Made by a program: the position numbers and the translations under genes | Shown: positions 9,579 through 16,910 of the stretch, piece by piece | Layout of the letters: every line of letters begins with the position of its first letter | Position numbering within the stretch: the first letter of the stretch is position 1 | Assembly (NCBI RefSeq): GCF_014642655.1 | Contig: NZ_BMIR01000008.1 | Location: 119,980 to 183,979 of the forward strand | Length of the DNA stretch: 64,000 nt | Source of the DNA: Pullulanibacillus camelliae | Lineage (GTDB): Bacteria > Bacillota > Bacilli > Bacillales > Sporolactobacillaceae | Direction of reading: 5' to 3' | The notes under the pieces: generated by a model | What the model saw: the letters and a program-made list of their open reading frames with translations, nothing else | Database searches by the model: none | What the model was told of the DNA's origin: nothing

Positions 9579-10325
9579 ATGAAGACAATTTTTAAAACAG
9601 ATCCCGGTAAACTTAGAGAACATAATGAAGATAGTGGCGGCATATTTCGTAAGGCGCCTTATATCCTAGCGGTCGTTGCTGACGGAATGGGTGGTCATCA
9701 GGCTGGAGACGTGGCCAGTAAGCTAGCCTTAGAAAAGATTAATGAATGCTGGAGTCAATTTGATATAGAGGCTGATGATGAGGCGATCATTCAATGGTTA
9801 GAACAGACAGTGGCAACTGCGAATGCTTATATTTTTGATGAAGCTTCTAGGCATTCGGAGTATAAGGGGATGGGGACCACTCTTGTTGCTGCTTTATGTG
9901 ACACAGAGAAAGTCTTTGTGGTGAATGTCGGAGATAGTCGCTGCTATCTCATGCGAGATCAGGATGCTCTTAAGCAGGTGACCGAGGATCATTCTCTTGT
10001 TAATGAGCTGCTCAAAGCTGGACAAATCACAAAGGAGGATGCCGACGTGCATCCGAAAAAGAACATTATTACAAAGGCTCTAGGGACAACTCCGGATCCG
10101 GAGTGTGATATTCAACATTTTCAATGGGCAAAGGGTGATCGTCTTTTACTGTGCTCCGATGGATTGTCGGATATGGTGAGTGAAGACAAGATCGTGTCCG
10201 TACTCGCCAATGCGACTTCTCTTGACGAGCAGGCAAACCAACTGGTTGCTCAAGCAAATAGCGCCGGTGGAAATGATAATATTACCCTGACAATTGTAGA
10301 ACATGATGATGGTGAAACTTTATGA
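9579..10325 (+). CDS. prpC: PP2C-type Ser/Thr protein phosphatase PrpC (Stp)
   Basis: 248 residues with the metal-binding PPM motifs LREHNEDS, VADGMGGHQAGD, VNVGDSRCYLM, CSDGLSDMV and GGNDNITL. It removes phosphates placed by the neighbouring kinase PrkC and related kinases. The frame extends back to TTG 9552, but AGAGGTG five to six bases before ATG 9579 fixes the start. Its last codons overlap prkC by ATGA, the normal arrangement for this antagonistic pair. Confidence 0.95.
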   Translation: MKTIFKTDPGKLREHNEDSGGIFRKAPYILAVVADGMGGHQAGDVASKLALEKINECWSQFDIEADDEAIIQWLEQTVATANAYIFDEASRHSEYKGMGTTLVAALCDTEKVFVVNVGDSRCYLMRDQDALKQVTEDHSLVNELLKAGQITKEDADVHPKKNIITKALGTTPDPECDIQHFQWAKGDRLLLCSDGLSDMVSEDKIVSVLANATSLDEQANQLVAQANSAGGNDNITLTIVEHDDGETL

Positions 10326-12418
10326 TTGGAAAACGAATTAATGATCGCTATAAAATCATTTCGCGCATTGGTGATGGGGGAATGGCGGTTGTCTATAAAG
10401 CAGAGGATCTCATTTTAGATCGCTATTGTGCAGTTAAAATTCTTCGTCAGCAATTTTCAACAGATGAAGCCTTTATCCGTCGCTTCCGAAGAGAAGCAGA
10501 AGCTGTCGCCAGTCTCTCTCACTCAAATATAGTCAATATTTACGACATTGGTGAAGAAGAAGACCTTTATTATATTGTTATGGAGTACATAGATGGCACG
10601 ACGTTAAAAACATACATCAAAGAATTTGCACCTGTGCCTCCCGACAATGCGGTGTTTGTGTTAAAGCAAATTGCATCAGCCATTGAGCATGCCCATCAGC
10701 ATGGTATTATTCATAGAGATATCAAACCGCAAAATATTCTTATTGATGATCAAGATCATGTGAAGGTGACTGATTTCGGCATTGCTATGGGTCTGACGTC
10801 AACGACGATTACCTATACCAATTCCATCATGGGGTCAGCCCATTATATCTCTCCTGAACAAGCCCGTGGAGGCAAAGCGACGGTTAAATCGGATATTTAT
10901 GGCTTTGGCATCGTCATGTATGAAATGCTCACAGGCCAACTTCCGTTTTCTGGGGACACTCCAGTATCTGTTGCACTTAAGCATCTCAATGATGAGGTCA
11001 TTCCGCCGAAAGAATTGAATGAAAGCTTGCCGCAAAGCTTGGAAAATATCATTTTCAGAGCGTTAGCAAAAAATCCAGATGATCGCTATGACAGTATGGG
11101 CGATCTATATGATGATTTATCGACGGCCCTTAATCCAGAGCGGATTAATGAACCGAGCATCATGCCCTTTAAGGAGGAAGACCCTGATCAAACTTTAGTC
11201 ATGACGCCTCTTAAGGAGGATAAGGAGATCTCCTCTGCTGATGAGACAAGTGTTGAACCAGTTAAAAAGGAAGAAACAGAAACCGCGGAAAAAAAGGGTG
11301 AGCCCTCTGGCAATAAAGGAAAGAAGAAAAAGAAAAAGCGCGTAATCATGTGGACTACTATTGGCATTGTTCTCTTAGCGCTTATCGTTGCAGCAATTAT
11401 TGTACTTCCAAAATGGTTACAGGTCGATAATGTACAGGTTCCTAAAGTGAAGGGGTTGACCTATGAACAAGCAAGAGATCGGTTAGAGGATAAACAGCTC
11501 AGCGTCAAGAAAAAAGAGGTTTATGATGATGATTCCCCTGCAGGAGTGGTCATCAGTCAGGATCCTTCAGCAGGCGTAGAAGTAAAGGAACACACTCAGG
11601 TGAATTTAACCGTGAGTAAAGGACCCAAAAAAGAGGTCATACAGGACTACGTCGGTTATGATATTGAAACGGTGAAGCAGTTAATTGATGAGAATAAATA
11701 CAAAGATGTCAAGTACATTGGTGTGCCTTCTAGCAAAGATCCAGAGGGACAAGTCATTGCCCAAACACCAGAAGCAGGAAGTAAAAATGTACCAGAGGAC
11801 ACGGTACTAGAGTTGACTTATAGCACAGGGCCAAGACAAATTAGCGTACCAGATGTACAGGGCCAGTCCAAAGACGATGCGGAAAAGGCTTTGAAGGATG
11901 CTGGTTTTGAGGTCACTTTTGCCGAAGGAGATTACTCCAATAGTGTGCCGGAGGGGCATGTGTTGAAAACTGATCCCGCATCAGAAAGTCAAGCTGAAGA
12001 GGGAACAACGGTTACAGTGTATCTGTCGAAAGGAAAAGAAGAAAAACCGAAGTCGACAGTAGAACAAATTACGATTACTGTAAATAACCCAACAAGTCAA
12101 AACCAAAATAATGGCAACAGTAAAGATTCGAATGCTAATGATAAAAATGCCGATAGTGACAATAACAAAGACAATAATAATGGGCAGGACGGAAATCAGC
12201 CATCAACTGACGATGATGAGCCACAACCGATCAATGTGGTCATTTATTATACGGATGCTAAGCATGATCACGAGCAATTTGTAAACGAAAGCATTACCAA
12301 AACAAAGGTATATAACCTGCCTCTTACAATAGATCCTGGGAGTAAGGCCAGCTACCAAGTCTATAAAGACGGACAGCTTATTCAAGACAAGACCATTCAC
12401 TATAACGATATTGATTAA
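10322..12418 (+). CDS. prkC: PASTA-domain Ser/Thr protein kinase PrkC
   Basis: 698 residues, about 50 longer than B. subtilis PrkC. The cytoplasmic kinase domain (about 1-275) has IGDGGMAVVYKAED, the HRDIKPQN catalytic loop at about 131-138, DFGIA and the SPEQARG segment. A basic stretch (KGKKKKKKR) precedes one membrane helix at about 341-365. Three extracellular PASTA repeats follow (about 370-575), then an Asn/Asp-rich linker and a C-terminal beta-type domain. The family senses peptidoglycan fragments and controls spore germination and wall metabolism. Overlap with prpC shows co-transcription. The Asn/Asp linker is unusually long. Confidence 0.95.
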   Translation: MIGKRINDRYKIISRIGDGGMAVVYKAEDLILDRYCAVKILRQQFSTDEAFIRRFRREAEAVASLSHSNIVNIYDIGEEEDLYYIVMEYIDGTTLKTYIKEFAPVPPDNAVFVLKQIASAIEHAHQHGIIHRDIKPQNILIDDQDHVKVTDFGIAMGLTSTTITYTNSIMGSAHYISPEQARGGKATVKSDIYGFGIVMYEMLTGQLPFSGDTPVSVALKHLNDEVIPPKELNESLPQSLENIIFRALAKNPDDRYDSMGDLYDDLSTALNPERINEPSIMPFKEEDPDQTLVMTPLKEDKEISSADETSVEPVKKEETETAEKKGEPSGNKGKKKKKKRVIMWTTIGIVLLALIVAAIIVLPKWLQVDNVQVPKVKGLTYEQARDRLEDKQLSVKKKEVYDDDSPAGVVISQDPSAGVEVKEHTQVNLTVSKGPKKEVIQDYVGYDIETVKQLIDENKYKDVKYIGVPSSKDPEGQVIAQTPEAGSKNVPEDTVLELTYSTGPRQISVPDVQGQSKDDAEKALKDAGFEVTFAEGDYSNSVPEGHVLKTDPASESQAEEGTTVTVYLSKGKEEKPKSTVEQITITVNNPTSQNQNNGNSKDSNANDKNADSDNNKDNNNGQDGNQPSTDDDEPQPINVVIYYTDAKHDHEQFVNESITKTKVYNLPLTIDPGSKASYQVYKDGQLIQDKTIHYNDID

Positions 12419-12433
12419 AATGGAGCGGATGAA

Positions 12434-13321
12434 ATGGCAGTTGGTAAGATCATAAAGTCGCTTAGTGGTTTTTATTATATAGAAGATCATGATGTGATTT
12501 ACCAATGTCGTGGGCGAGGGAATTTTCGAAAACGAAAACTGACTCCCCTTGTCGGAGATTGGGTTGAATATGAATCCACAAATACAACCGATGGCATGGT
12601 TTTAGCCATTCATGAGCGGCGGAATGCATTGGTTCGTCCACCGATTGCTAATGTGGATCAAGCGCTTGTCACTTTTGCAGCTAAGGAGCCTGACTTCGAT
12701 ACGGGATTGCTTGATCGCTTTCTTGTTCATATCGAAGCTCATGGGATTTCGCCGCTCATATGTATCACAAAGATGGATAAGGTGGAGGCAAGTCTTAATG
12801 ATAAGGCCTCTATTAATGACTATGCTGGGCTCTATCGGGAGATTGGCTATACGGTATTTCTAATCAGTGGGAACGAGGAGCAGGGACTTGAAGAGATCGT
12901 CGGCTACTTAGATGGAAAAACAACTGTTCTTGCTGGACAATCGGGTGTTGGCAAATCCTCATTACTGAATCGTTTGCGCCCAGAGCTTGAAATTGAAACA
13001 GGAGAGATTTCCAAAGCGCTTAGCCGTGGCAAGCATACCACACGTCATGTAGAATTGCTAAAGGTCGGTGGCGGTTTTGTGGCGGATACACCTGGATTTA
13101 GTTCCTTGGACTTTCAAATATTAGATGGTGATGATTTATCCCGTTGCTTTCCGGAGTTTCAAGAGGTGTCTCATGAGTGCAAGTTTAGAGGCTGCTCCCA
13201 TTTGAACGAACCGGATTGTGCGGTGCGAGCGCGAGTCGAATCTGGAGACATCGCGGCTCATCGCTATCAGCACTATAAACAGTTTTATCAAGAAATTTCT
13301 AATAGAAAGAAGCGATATTAA
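12434..13321 (+). CDS. rsgA: Ribosome small subunit-dependent GTPase RsgA
   Basis: 295 residues with the circularly permuted GTPase order: an OB fold (about 1-65), G4 TKMDK, then G1 GQSGVGKSSLLN and G3 DTPGF. The C-terminal zinc module reads C-x4-C-x-H-x5-C (CKFRGCSHLNEPDC region). RsgA assists late 30S maturation. ATG 12434 follows GGAG by eight bases. It stops one base before rpe. B. subtilis CpgA/YloQ is the counterpart. Confidence 0.95.
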   Translation: MAVGKIIKSLSGFYYIEDHDVIYQCRGRGNFRKRKLTPLVGDWVEYESTNTTDGMVLAIHERRNALVRPPIANVDQALVTFAAKEPDFDTGLLDRFLVHIEAHGISPLICITKMDKVEASLNDKASINDYAGLYREIGYTVFLISGNEEQGLEEIVGYLDGKTTVLAGQSGVGKSSLLNRLRPELEIETGEISKALSRGKHTTRHVELLKVGGGFVADTPGFSSLDFQILDGDDLSRCFPEFQEVSHECKFRGCSHLNEPDCAVRARVESGDIAAHRYQHYKQFYQEISNRKKRY

Positions 13322-13322
13322 A

Positions 13323-13970
13323 ATGGTAAGAATTGCTCCTTCCCTCCTTGCAGCCGATTTTTTAAATCTTGCATCAGAAGTCGATTCCGTTGAAAAGGCT
13401 GGTGCCGATATCTTACACATTGATGTGATGGATGGCCTTTTTGTACCCAATATCGCAATGGGAAGCAATGTTGTGTCTGCTCTCCGCGAACATACCTCCA
13501 GTGAGCTCGACGTGCACTTAATGATTGAAAATCCTGAGCGGTATGTTGCTGATTTTTGTAAAGCAGGTGCTGATATGCTATCTGTTCATGTTGAGGCAAC
13601 GACACATTTGCATCGCACGATTCAATTGATCAAAAGTCATCAGGTCAAGGCTGGGGTTGTTCTTAATCCAGCAACACCTGCCAGCATGCTTAATTATGTT
13701 ATTGATGACGTTGATTTTGTCTTGGTTATGACAGTCAATCCTGGTTTTGGCGGTCAATCTTTTATCTTAAAAATGTTAGATAAGATAAAAGCGGTGCGAC
13801 GTTTGATTGAAGCGAGTGGCAGAGAGATCGATATAGAAGTAGATGGTGGCATTAATGCGAAAACACTGCCGCTATGCCGTGAAGCTGGAGCAACGTTATT
13901 TGTTGCTGGATCAGCGATCTTTAATGAACAAGATCGTGAACTTGCCATCAATCGACTAAAAGGCATATAA
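13323..13970 (+). CDS. rpe: Ribulose-phosphate 3-epimerase
   Basis: 215 residues, TIM-barrel enzyme interconverting ribulose-5-phosphate and xylulose-5-phosphate. Visible motifs: IAPSLLAADF, HIDVMDGLFVPNI (metal and catalytic Asp), HLMIENPERY, TVNPGFGGQSF and VDGGINAKT. The frame extends upstream inside rsgA, but homology starts at MVRIAPSLL, so ATG 13323 is chosen even though the ribosome site (AGAAAGAAG) is poor; reinitiation after rsgA is likely. Confidence 0.95.
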   Translation: MVRIAPSLLAADFLNLASEVDSVEKAGADILHIDVMDGLFVPNIAMGSNVVSALREHTSSELDVHLMIENPERYVADFCKAGADMLSVHVEATTHLHRTIQLIKSHQVKAGVVLNPATPASMLNYVIDDVDFVLVMTVNPGFGGQSFILKMLDKIKAVRRLIEASGREIDIEVDGGINAKTLPLCREAGATLFVAGSAIFNEQDRELAINRLKGI

Positions 13971-14003
13971 TATAGGCTGGAAAGTGAATATAGCATTATA
14001 AAC

Positions 14004-14097
14004 AACCACATGGGGAGTCTTGAACAAGGCTGAGAGGGAAGTTAAGCTTCCGACCCATCGAACCTGTTGGATCATGCCTGCGAAGGGATCGTGGTAA
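14004..14097 (+). promoter_or_regulatory. TPP riboswitch (THI element)
   Basis: The conserved thi-box segments are all present in order: GGGGAGTC, AGGCTGAGAGG, CGACCC, ATCGAACCTG, TTGGATCATGCCTGCGAAGGGA. CCAC (14006-14009) pairs with GTGG (14091-14094) to close P1. In this class, thiamine pyrophosphate binding favours formation of a downstream terminator. The terminator at 14136 and the thiamine transporter at 14192 fit that mechanism. Confidence 0.96.
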
Positions 14098-14135
14098 TAA
14101 CATTGCTGAGTTAATATTTTTTAGATGTTAAACAA

Positions 14136-14178
14136 CCCGTATGTCTTTCGCGAGACATACGGGCATTTTTAATTTTTT
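14136..14178 (+). terminator. Intrinsic terminator of the TPP riboswitch
   Basis: A perfect 11-bp stem (CCCGTATGTCT at 14136-14146 with AGACATACGGG at 14153-14163) and a TTCGCG loop, then CATTTTTAATTTTTT. It lies between the aptamer and the thiT ribosome binding site, as expected for transcriptional attenuation. Confidence 0.9.
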
Positions 14179-14191
14179 GGGGGAGAAGAGA

Positions 14192-14746
14192 ATGAATAAA
14201 GAAACGAGTAAAGTTTTGCTTCTTACTGAAGCCGCTTTAATGGTAGCACTTGCTGTGATTCTTAGTTTTTTAAAATTTAATGCGCCGTGGGCTTACGGAG
14301 GGTCTGTGTCACTTGAAATGCTTCCAATTGTTTTATTTGCATTGCGCCGTGGCGCGTTATGGGGCATGATCATGGGCGCGGTTTATGGGATTGTCGATTG
14401 CTTGATCGCTCCTGAAGTGGTTCACCCTATCCAATTTTTATTGGATTATCCGATCGCCTTTTTATTAGTAGGTGTTGCTGGGGTGTTCAAATTATCATCA
14501 GGAACCTCCGATAAAGGCAAGGTAATCATGATTATATTTGCATCAGCCTTAGGCAGCTTTTTAAGATTGATCAGTCACTTTTTATCAGGCGTGATTTGGT
14601 TTGGTTCATATGCACCAAAAGGAACACCGGTTGCCCTTTATTCCTTTGTGTATAATCTTGGTTACATTGTACCATCGTTTATTCTTATTGCTTTTGTGTT
14701 ATCCTTATTTGTAAAATCAGCACCACAATTGCTTGAAAGGAAATAA
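14192..14746 (+). CDS. thiT: Thiamine ECF transporter S component ThiT
   Basis: 184 residues with about six hydrophobic helices, beginning MNKETSKVLLLTEAALMVAL. The ThiT signature SLEMLPIVLFALRRGALWGM is clear, and the GVIWFGSY/YNLGYIVPS region is typical. It binds thiamine and works with shared energizing subunits encoded elsewhere. An open frame reaches back into the terminator hairpin at 14141 and is not real; GGGGGAGAAGAG places the start at 14192. Control by the upstream TPP riboswitch supports the substrate assignment. Confidence 0.93.
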   Translation: MNKETSKVLLLTEAALMVALAVILSFLKFNAPWAYGGSVSLEMLPIVLFALRRGALWGMIMGAVYGIVDCLIAPEVVHPIQFLLDYPIAFLLVGVAGVFKLSSGTSDKGKVIMIIFASALGSFLRLISHFLSGVIWFGSYAPKGTPVALYSFVYNLGYIVPSFILIAFVLSLFVKSAPQLLERK

Positions 14747-14748
14747 CT

Positions 14749-15396
14749 ATGAAATTTGCTATATTAGCTGGGGGACCTGATGCGCATTTACCGGATTTAA
14801 ATGACCCGCTATTTACAGATGTTCAATGGATTGGTGTCGACCGGGGGACATTAATTCTGTTACAGCATCATATATATCCAATAAAGGCATTTGGTGATTT
14901 TGACTCAGTCAGTAATGAAGAACGCCGTTATATTGCTGATCAAGAGATTGATATTGATTATTTCCAACCTGAGAAAGACTATACAGATTTAGAAATTGCC
15001 CTTAATTGGGTGCTCGAACGCCCTCATGAAGTTTGCTATATAGTGGGAGCGACGGGAGGACGCTTAGATCATACTTTGATTAATGTCCAAATGCTAATCA
15101 AAAATGCCTCTGGAAAATTCCTTCTTGTCGATGCACAAAATATCGTCACTCTTTTATACCCTGGCGCCTATACTGTTAGAAAATCAACCCGTTTTCCGTA
15201 TCTATCGCTCGTTGCTTTTAGTGCGGCGATTACTGGCTTAACCATTGAGGGGGTCAAATACCCCCTTCAACGTGCCCATCTGCAGTGGGGGTCTTCGTTG
15301 TGCATTAGCAATGAAATCTTGGATGAAGAGGCTAAGATCACGATTGAAGAGGGCATTGTTTTCTGCATTCAAAGTAAAGATGCAAAAGCGTTCTGA
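14749..15396 (+). CDS. thiN: Thiamine pyrophosphokinase ThiN
   Basis: 215 residues, equal to B. subtilis YloS. Motifs of the family: GVDRGTLILLQ, AFGDFDSVSNEER, FQPEKDYTDLEIALNW and VGATGGRLDHTLINVQ. It converts thiamine plus ATP to TPP. It starts two bases after thiT, with AAAGGAAA upstream, so import and activation of thiamine form one riboswitch-controlled unit. Confidence 0.95.
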   Translation: MKFAILAGGPDAHLPDLNDPLFTDVQWIGVDRGTLILLQHHIYPIKAFGDFDSVSNEERRYIADQEIDIDYFQPEKDYTDLEIALNWVLERPHEVCYIVGATGGRLDHTLINVQMLIKNASGKFLLVDAQNIVTLLYPGAYTVRKSTRFPYLSLVAFSAAITGLTIEGVKYPLQRAHLQWGSSLCISNEILDEEAKITIEEGIVFCIQSKDAKAF

Positions 15397-15840
15397 CGTA
15401 GTTGTAGGCTTGATGACTGCGTAAGGCTGGTCTTGAAGTAAAAAAATAAGACGAGACGAAGCCCCTTGAAAAATCTAATTTTTTCAGTGTGAAAAATTAT
15501 GCTAATACTGTGATGAAAAAATGGATTCACGGCATAAGACTGAGAATTTCGGAAGACTTTAATAACACATGTTTCTCAGCATCTCACTTAAGATGTGTGA
15601 TACTAGAATCCTGTGCAAAGGCGACAAGCCCAAGCTAGCATGTCCTGTGCATTGAACGTCAATCCCGCTGCATCGTGCAGGCAGTGAAGGTACGAGAGGT
15701 GTAGTGGAAAACAACAGTCAAGCCGGCAGCGTCTTATTAAAAGGGATTCTTTCAGTCCCTTGGATGAGGTACGTCTTTTAAGATTTTCAAAAAAAGATAG
15801 ATAAATAGGGTACTAAATCTAAATTAATGAATATACTAGT
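15397..15840 (+). other. Gene-free, fold-rich region of unknown function before spoVM
   Basis: About 440 bases with no plausible gene on either strand but several local inverted repeats in series: GGC...GTCTT (15425-15434) with AAGAC...GCC (15448-15463); CTGTGA (15508-15513) with TTCACGG (15526-15532), extended by ATGC/GCAT; CTGAGAA (15540-15546) with TTCTCAG (15573-15579); CTGCA/TGCAG (15668-15680); AAGGGA/TCCCTT (15741-15761). TCCTGTGCA occurs twice, 34 bases apart. A structured non-coding RNA or the remnant of a mobile-element RNA would both fit. I do not recognise a known RNA class. Confidence 0.45.
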
Positions 15841-15848
15841 AACAAGTC

Positions 15849-15878
15849 TTATGTTCTTTTATAGGTTATAGATACAGA
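15849..15878 (+). promoter_or_regulatory. Possible sigma-E promoter for spoVM
   Basis: TTATGTT (15849-15855), 15 bases, GATACAGA (15871-15878) loosely resembles the sigma-E pattern of an ATA-rich -35 and CATACA-like -10. spoVM is a mother-cell gene in B. subtilis, which motivates the reading; the match itself is weak. Confidence 0.3.
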
Positions 15879-15906
15879 AACGGGGCCACATGCAAGGAGG
15901 AGGATT

Positions 15907-15987
15907 ATGAAGTTTTATACGATCAAATTGCCGAAATTTTTAGGAGGATTCGTCAAAGCGATCTTAGGGTCATTTAAAAAAGGTTAA
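15907..15987 (+). CDS. spoVM: Stage V sporulation protein SpoVM (26 aa)
   Basis: A 26-codon gene, too short for usual ORF cut-offs. The peptide opens MKFYTIKLPKFLGG, and its second half reads FVKAILGSFKKG, nearly identical to B. subtilis SpoVM. In sporulation this amphipathic helix recognises the convex forespore membrane and anchors the SpoIVA coat base. A very strong site (AAGGAGGAGGATT) precedes the ATG. Position between thiN and rpmB is the conserved one. Pro9, known to matter for curvature sensing, is present. Confidence 0.97.
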   Translation: MKFYTIKLPKFLGGFVKAILGSFKKG

Positions 15988-15989
15988 AC

Positions 15990-16018
15990 AAAAAAGCACC
16001 CAGATAGGTGCTTTTTTG
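15990..16018. terminator. Bidirectional terminator between spoVM and rpmB
   Basis: AAAAAGCACC (15991-16000) pairs with GGTGCTTTTT (16007-16016); U-rich tails exist in both directions. It serves spoVM on the plus strand and convergent rpmB on the minus strand. Confidence 0.92.
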
Positions 16019-16029
16019 TTTGAAGTCTT

Positions 16030-16218
16030 TTACACGCGTTCGACTTTTCCAGATTTTAAAGCTTTTGTTGAAACGTAAACACGTTTTGGTTTGCCATCAA
16101 CCAAAATGCGGACTTTTTGCAGATTCGCTTTGAATTTACGCTTTGACTTATTTTCAGCGAAGGAACGATTTTGCCCGAACTTCGTTGTTTTTCCAGTAAC
16201 GTAGCATTTTTTACCCAT
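16030..16218 (-). CDS. rpmB: 50S ribosomal protein L28
   Basis: 62 residues beginning [20 protein letters not shown] and ending [15 protein letters not shown], typical L28. Two starts are possible; AAGGAGG lies only two bases from the outer ATG (16224) and eight from the inner ATG (16218), so the inner is chosen, giving the B. subtilis length. There is no zinc-ribbon set of four cysteines, so this is the zinc-independent form. It is convergent with spoVM and divergent from asp23. Confidence 0.95.
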   Translation of the reverse strand: MGKKCYVTGKTTKFGQNRSFAENKSKRKFKANLQKVRILVDGKPKRVYVSTKALKSGKVERV

Positions 16219-16353
16219 TCTCATAACCTCCTTTAAACCGTCAGCCTCTCATGACCATGCGTTATGATTCTGACAATAATACCGAGGGCCTGTAGCCTAG
16301 CCCTATCATAGACATTAATTAAAGAACAAACACGAATTTATATTACCACTGTT

Positions 16354-16383
16354 TTTATAGCATTTCAAGAAATTTAAAGTCAA
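16354..16383 (-). promoter_or_regulatory. Candidate sigma-A promoter for rpmB
   Basis: On the minus strand TTGACT (16383-16378), 18 bases, TATAAA (16359-16354). This leaves a leader of roughly 130 bases before the L28 start. Confidence 0.5.
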
Positions 16384-16528
16384 CGGCTGTTCCTTCACCC
16401 TTTATCGTCTGTTTGTGTTTGACTAGAGAACAAATGAGCTTGTGACCAGCCATTAATTTCTGTTAGTGTAATTAAGGAGTTTTTATAGTAAAATGGATAT
16501 AGAGACGATTTAATAAGGGGTGTTTCCT

Positions 16529-16894
16529 TTGGCTATTGAATTAAGAACCGACTTTGGTCCTATTGATGTAACAACAGATGTCATTGCTACAATAGCAGGG
16601 GGCGCTGCAGTTGATTGCTACGGCATCATCGGCATGGCTTCGCAGCGTCAGTTAAAAGACGGTATTACAGAACTGCTCAAAAGAGATAATTTTAGCAAAG
16701 GCGTTATTGTCAGACAAATAGAGGATAAAATTATTATAGATATGTACATTATCGTCAGCTATGGGACTAAGATCTCTGAAATTGCTCATAACGTACAGAC
16801 TAAGGTCAAATATACACTCGACCAAATGCTTGGCGTTGAGGTGGATGCTGTCAATATATTTGTCCAGGGTGTACGCCTGACGACGACCGATTAA
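16529..16894 (+). CDS. yloU: Asp23/Gls24 family envelope stress protein YloU
   Basis: 121 residues, MAIELRTDFGPIDVTTDVIA, with the Asp23 core GGAAVDCYGIIGMAS and DMYIIVSYGTKISEIAHNVQ. Asp23 family proteins are small, often membrane-associated and linked to envelope stress; the molecular role is unknown. GTG 16520 is in frame, but AAGGGG eight bases before TTG 16529 and alignment with B. subtilis YloU support the TTG start. It is followed 16 bases later by fakA, as in most Firmicutes, where the pair is often considered linked to fatty acid activation. Confidence 0.93.
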   Translation: MAIELRTDFGPIDVTTDVIATIAGGAAVDCYGIIGMASQRQLKDGITELLKRDNFSKGVIVRQIEDKIIIDMYIIVSYGTKISEIAHNVQTKVKYTLDQMLGVEVDAVNIFVQGVRLTTTD

Positions 16895-16910
16895 TCTAGG
16901 AGGTAACTGT

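Noticed and set aside
15397..15906. RNase P RNA, tmRNA, SRP RNA, OLE RNA, T-box or glmS as explanations for the region before spoVM
   Set aside because: None of the conserved sequence blocks I know for these RNAs is present, and OLE RNA is usually found in a different gene context.
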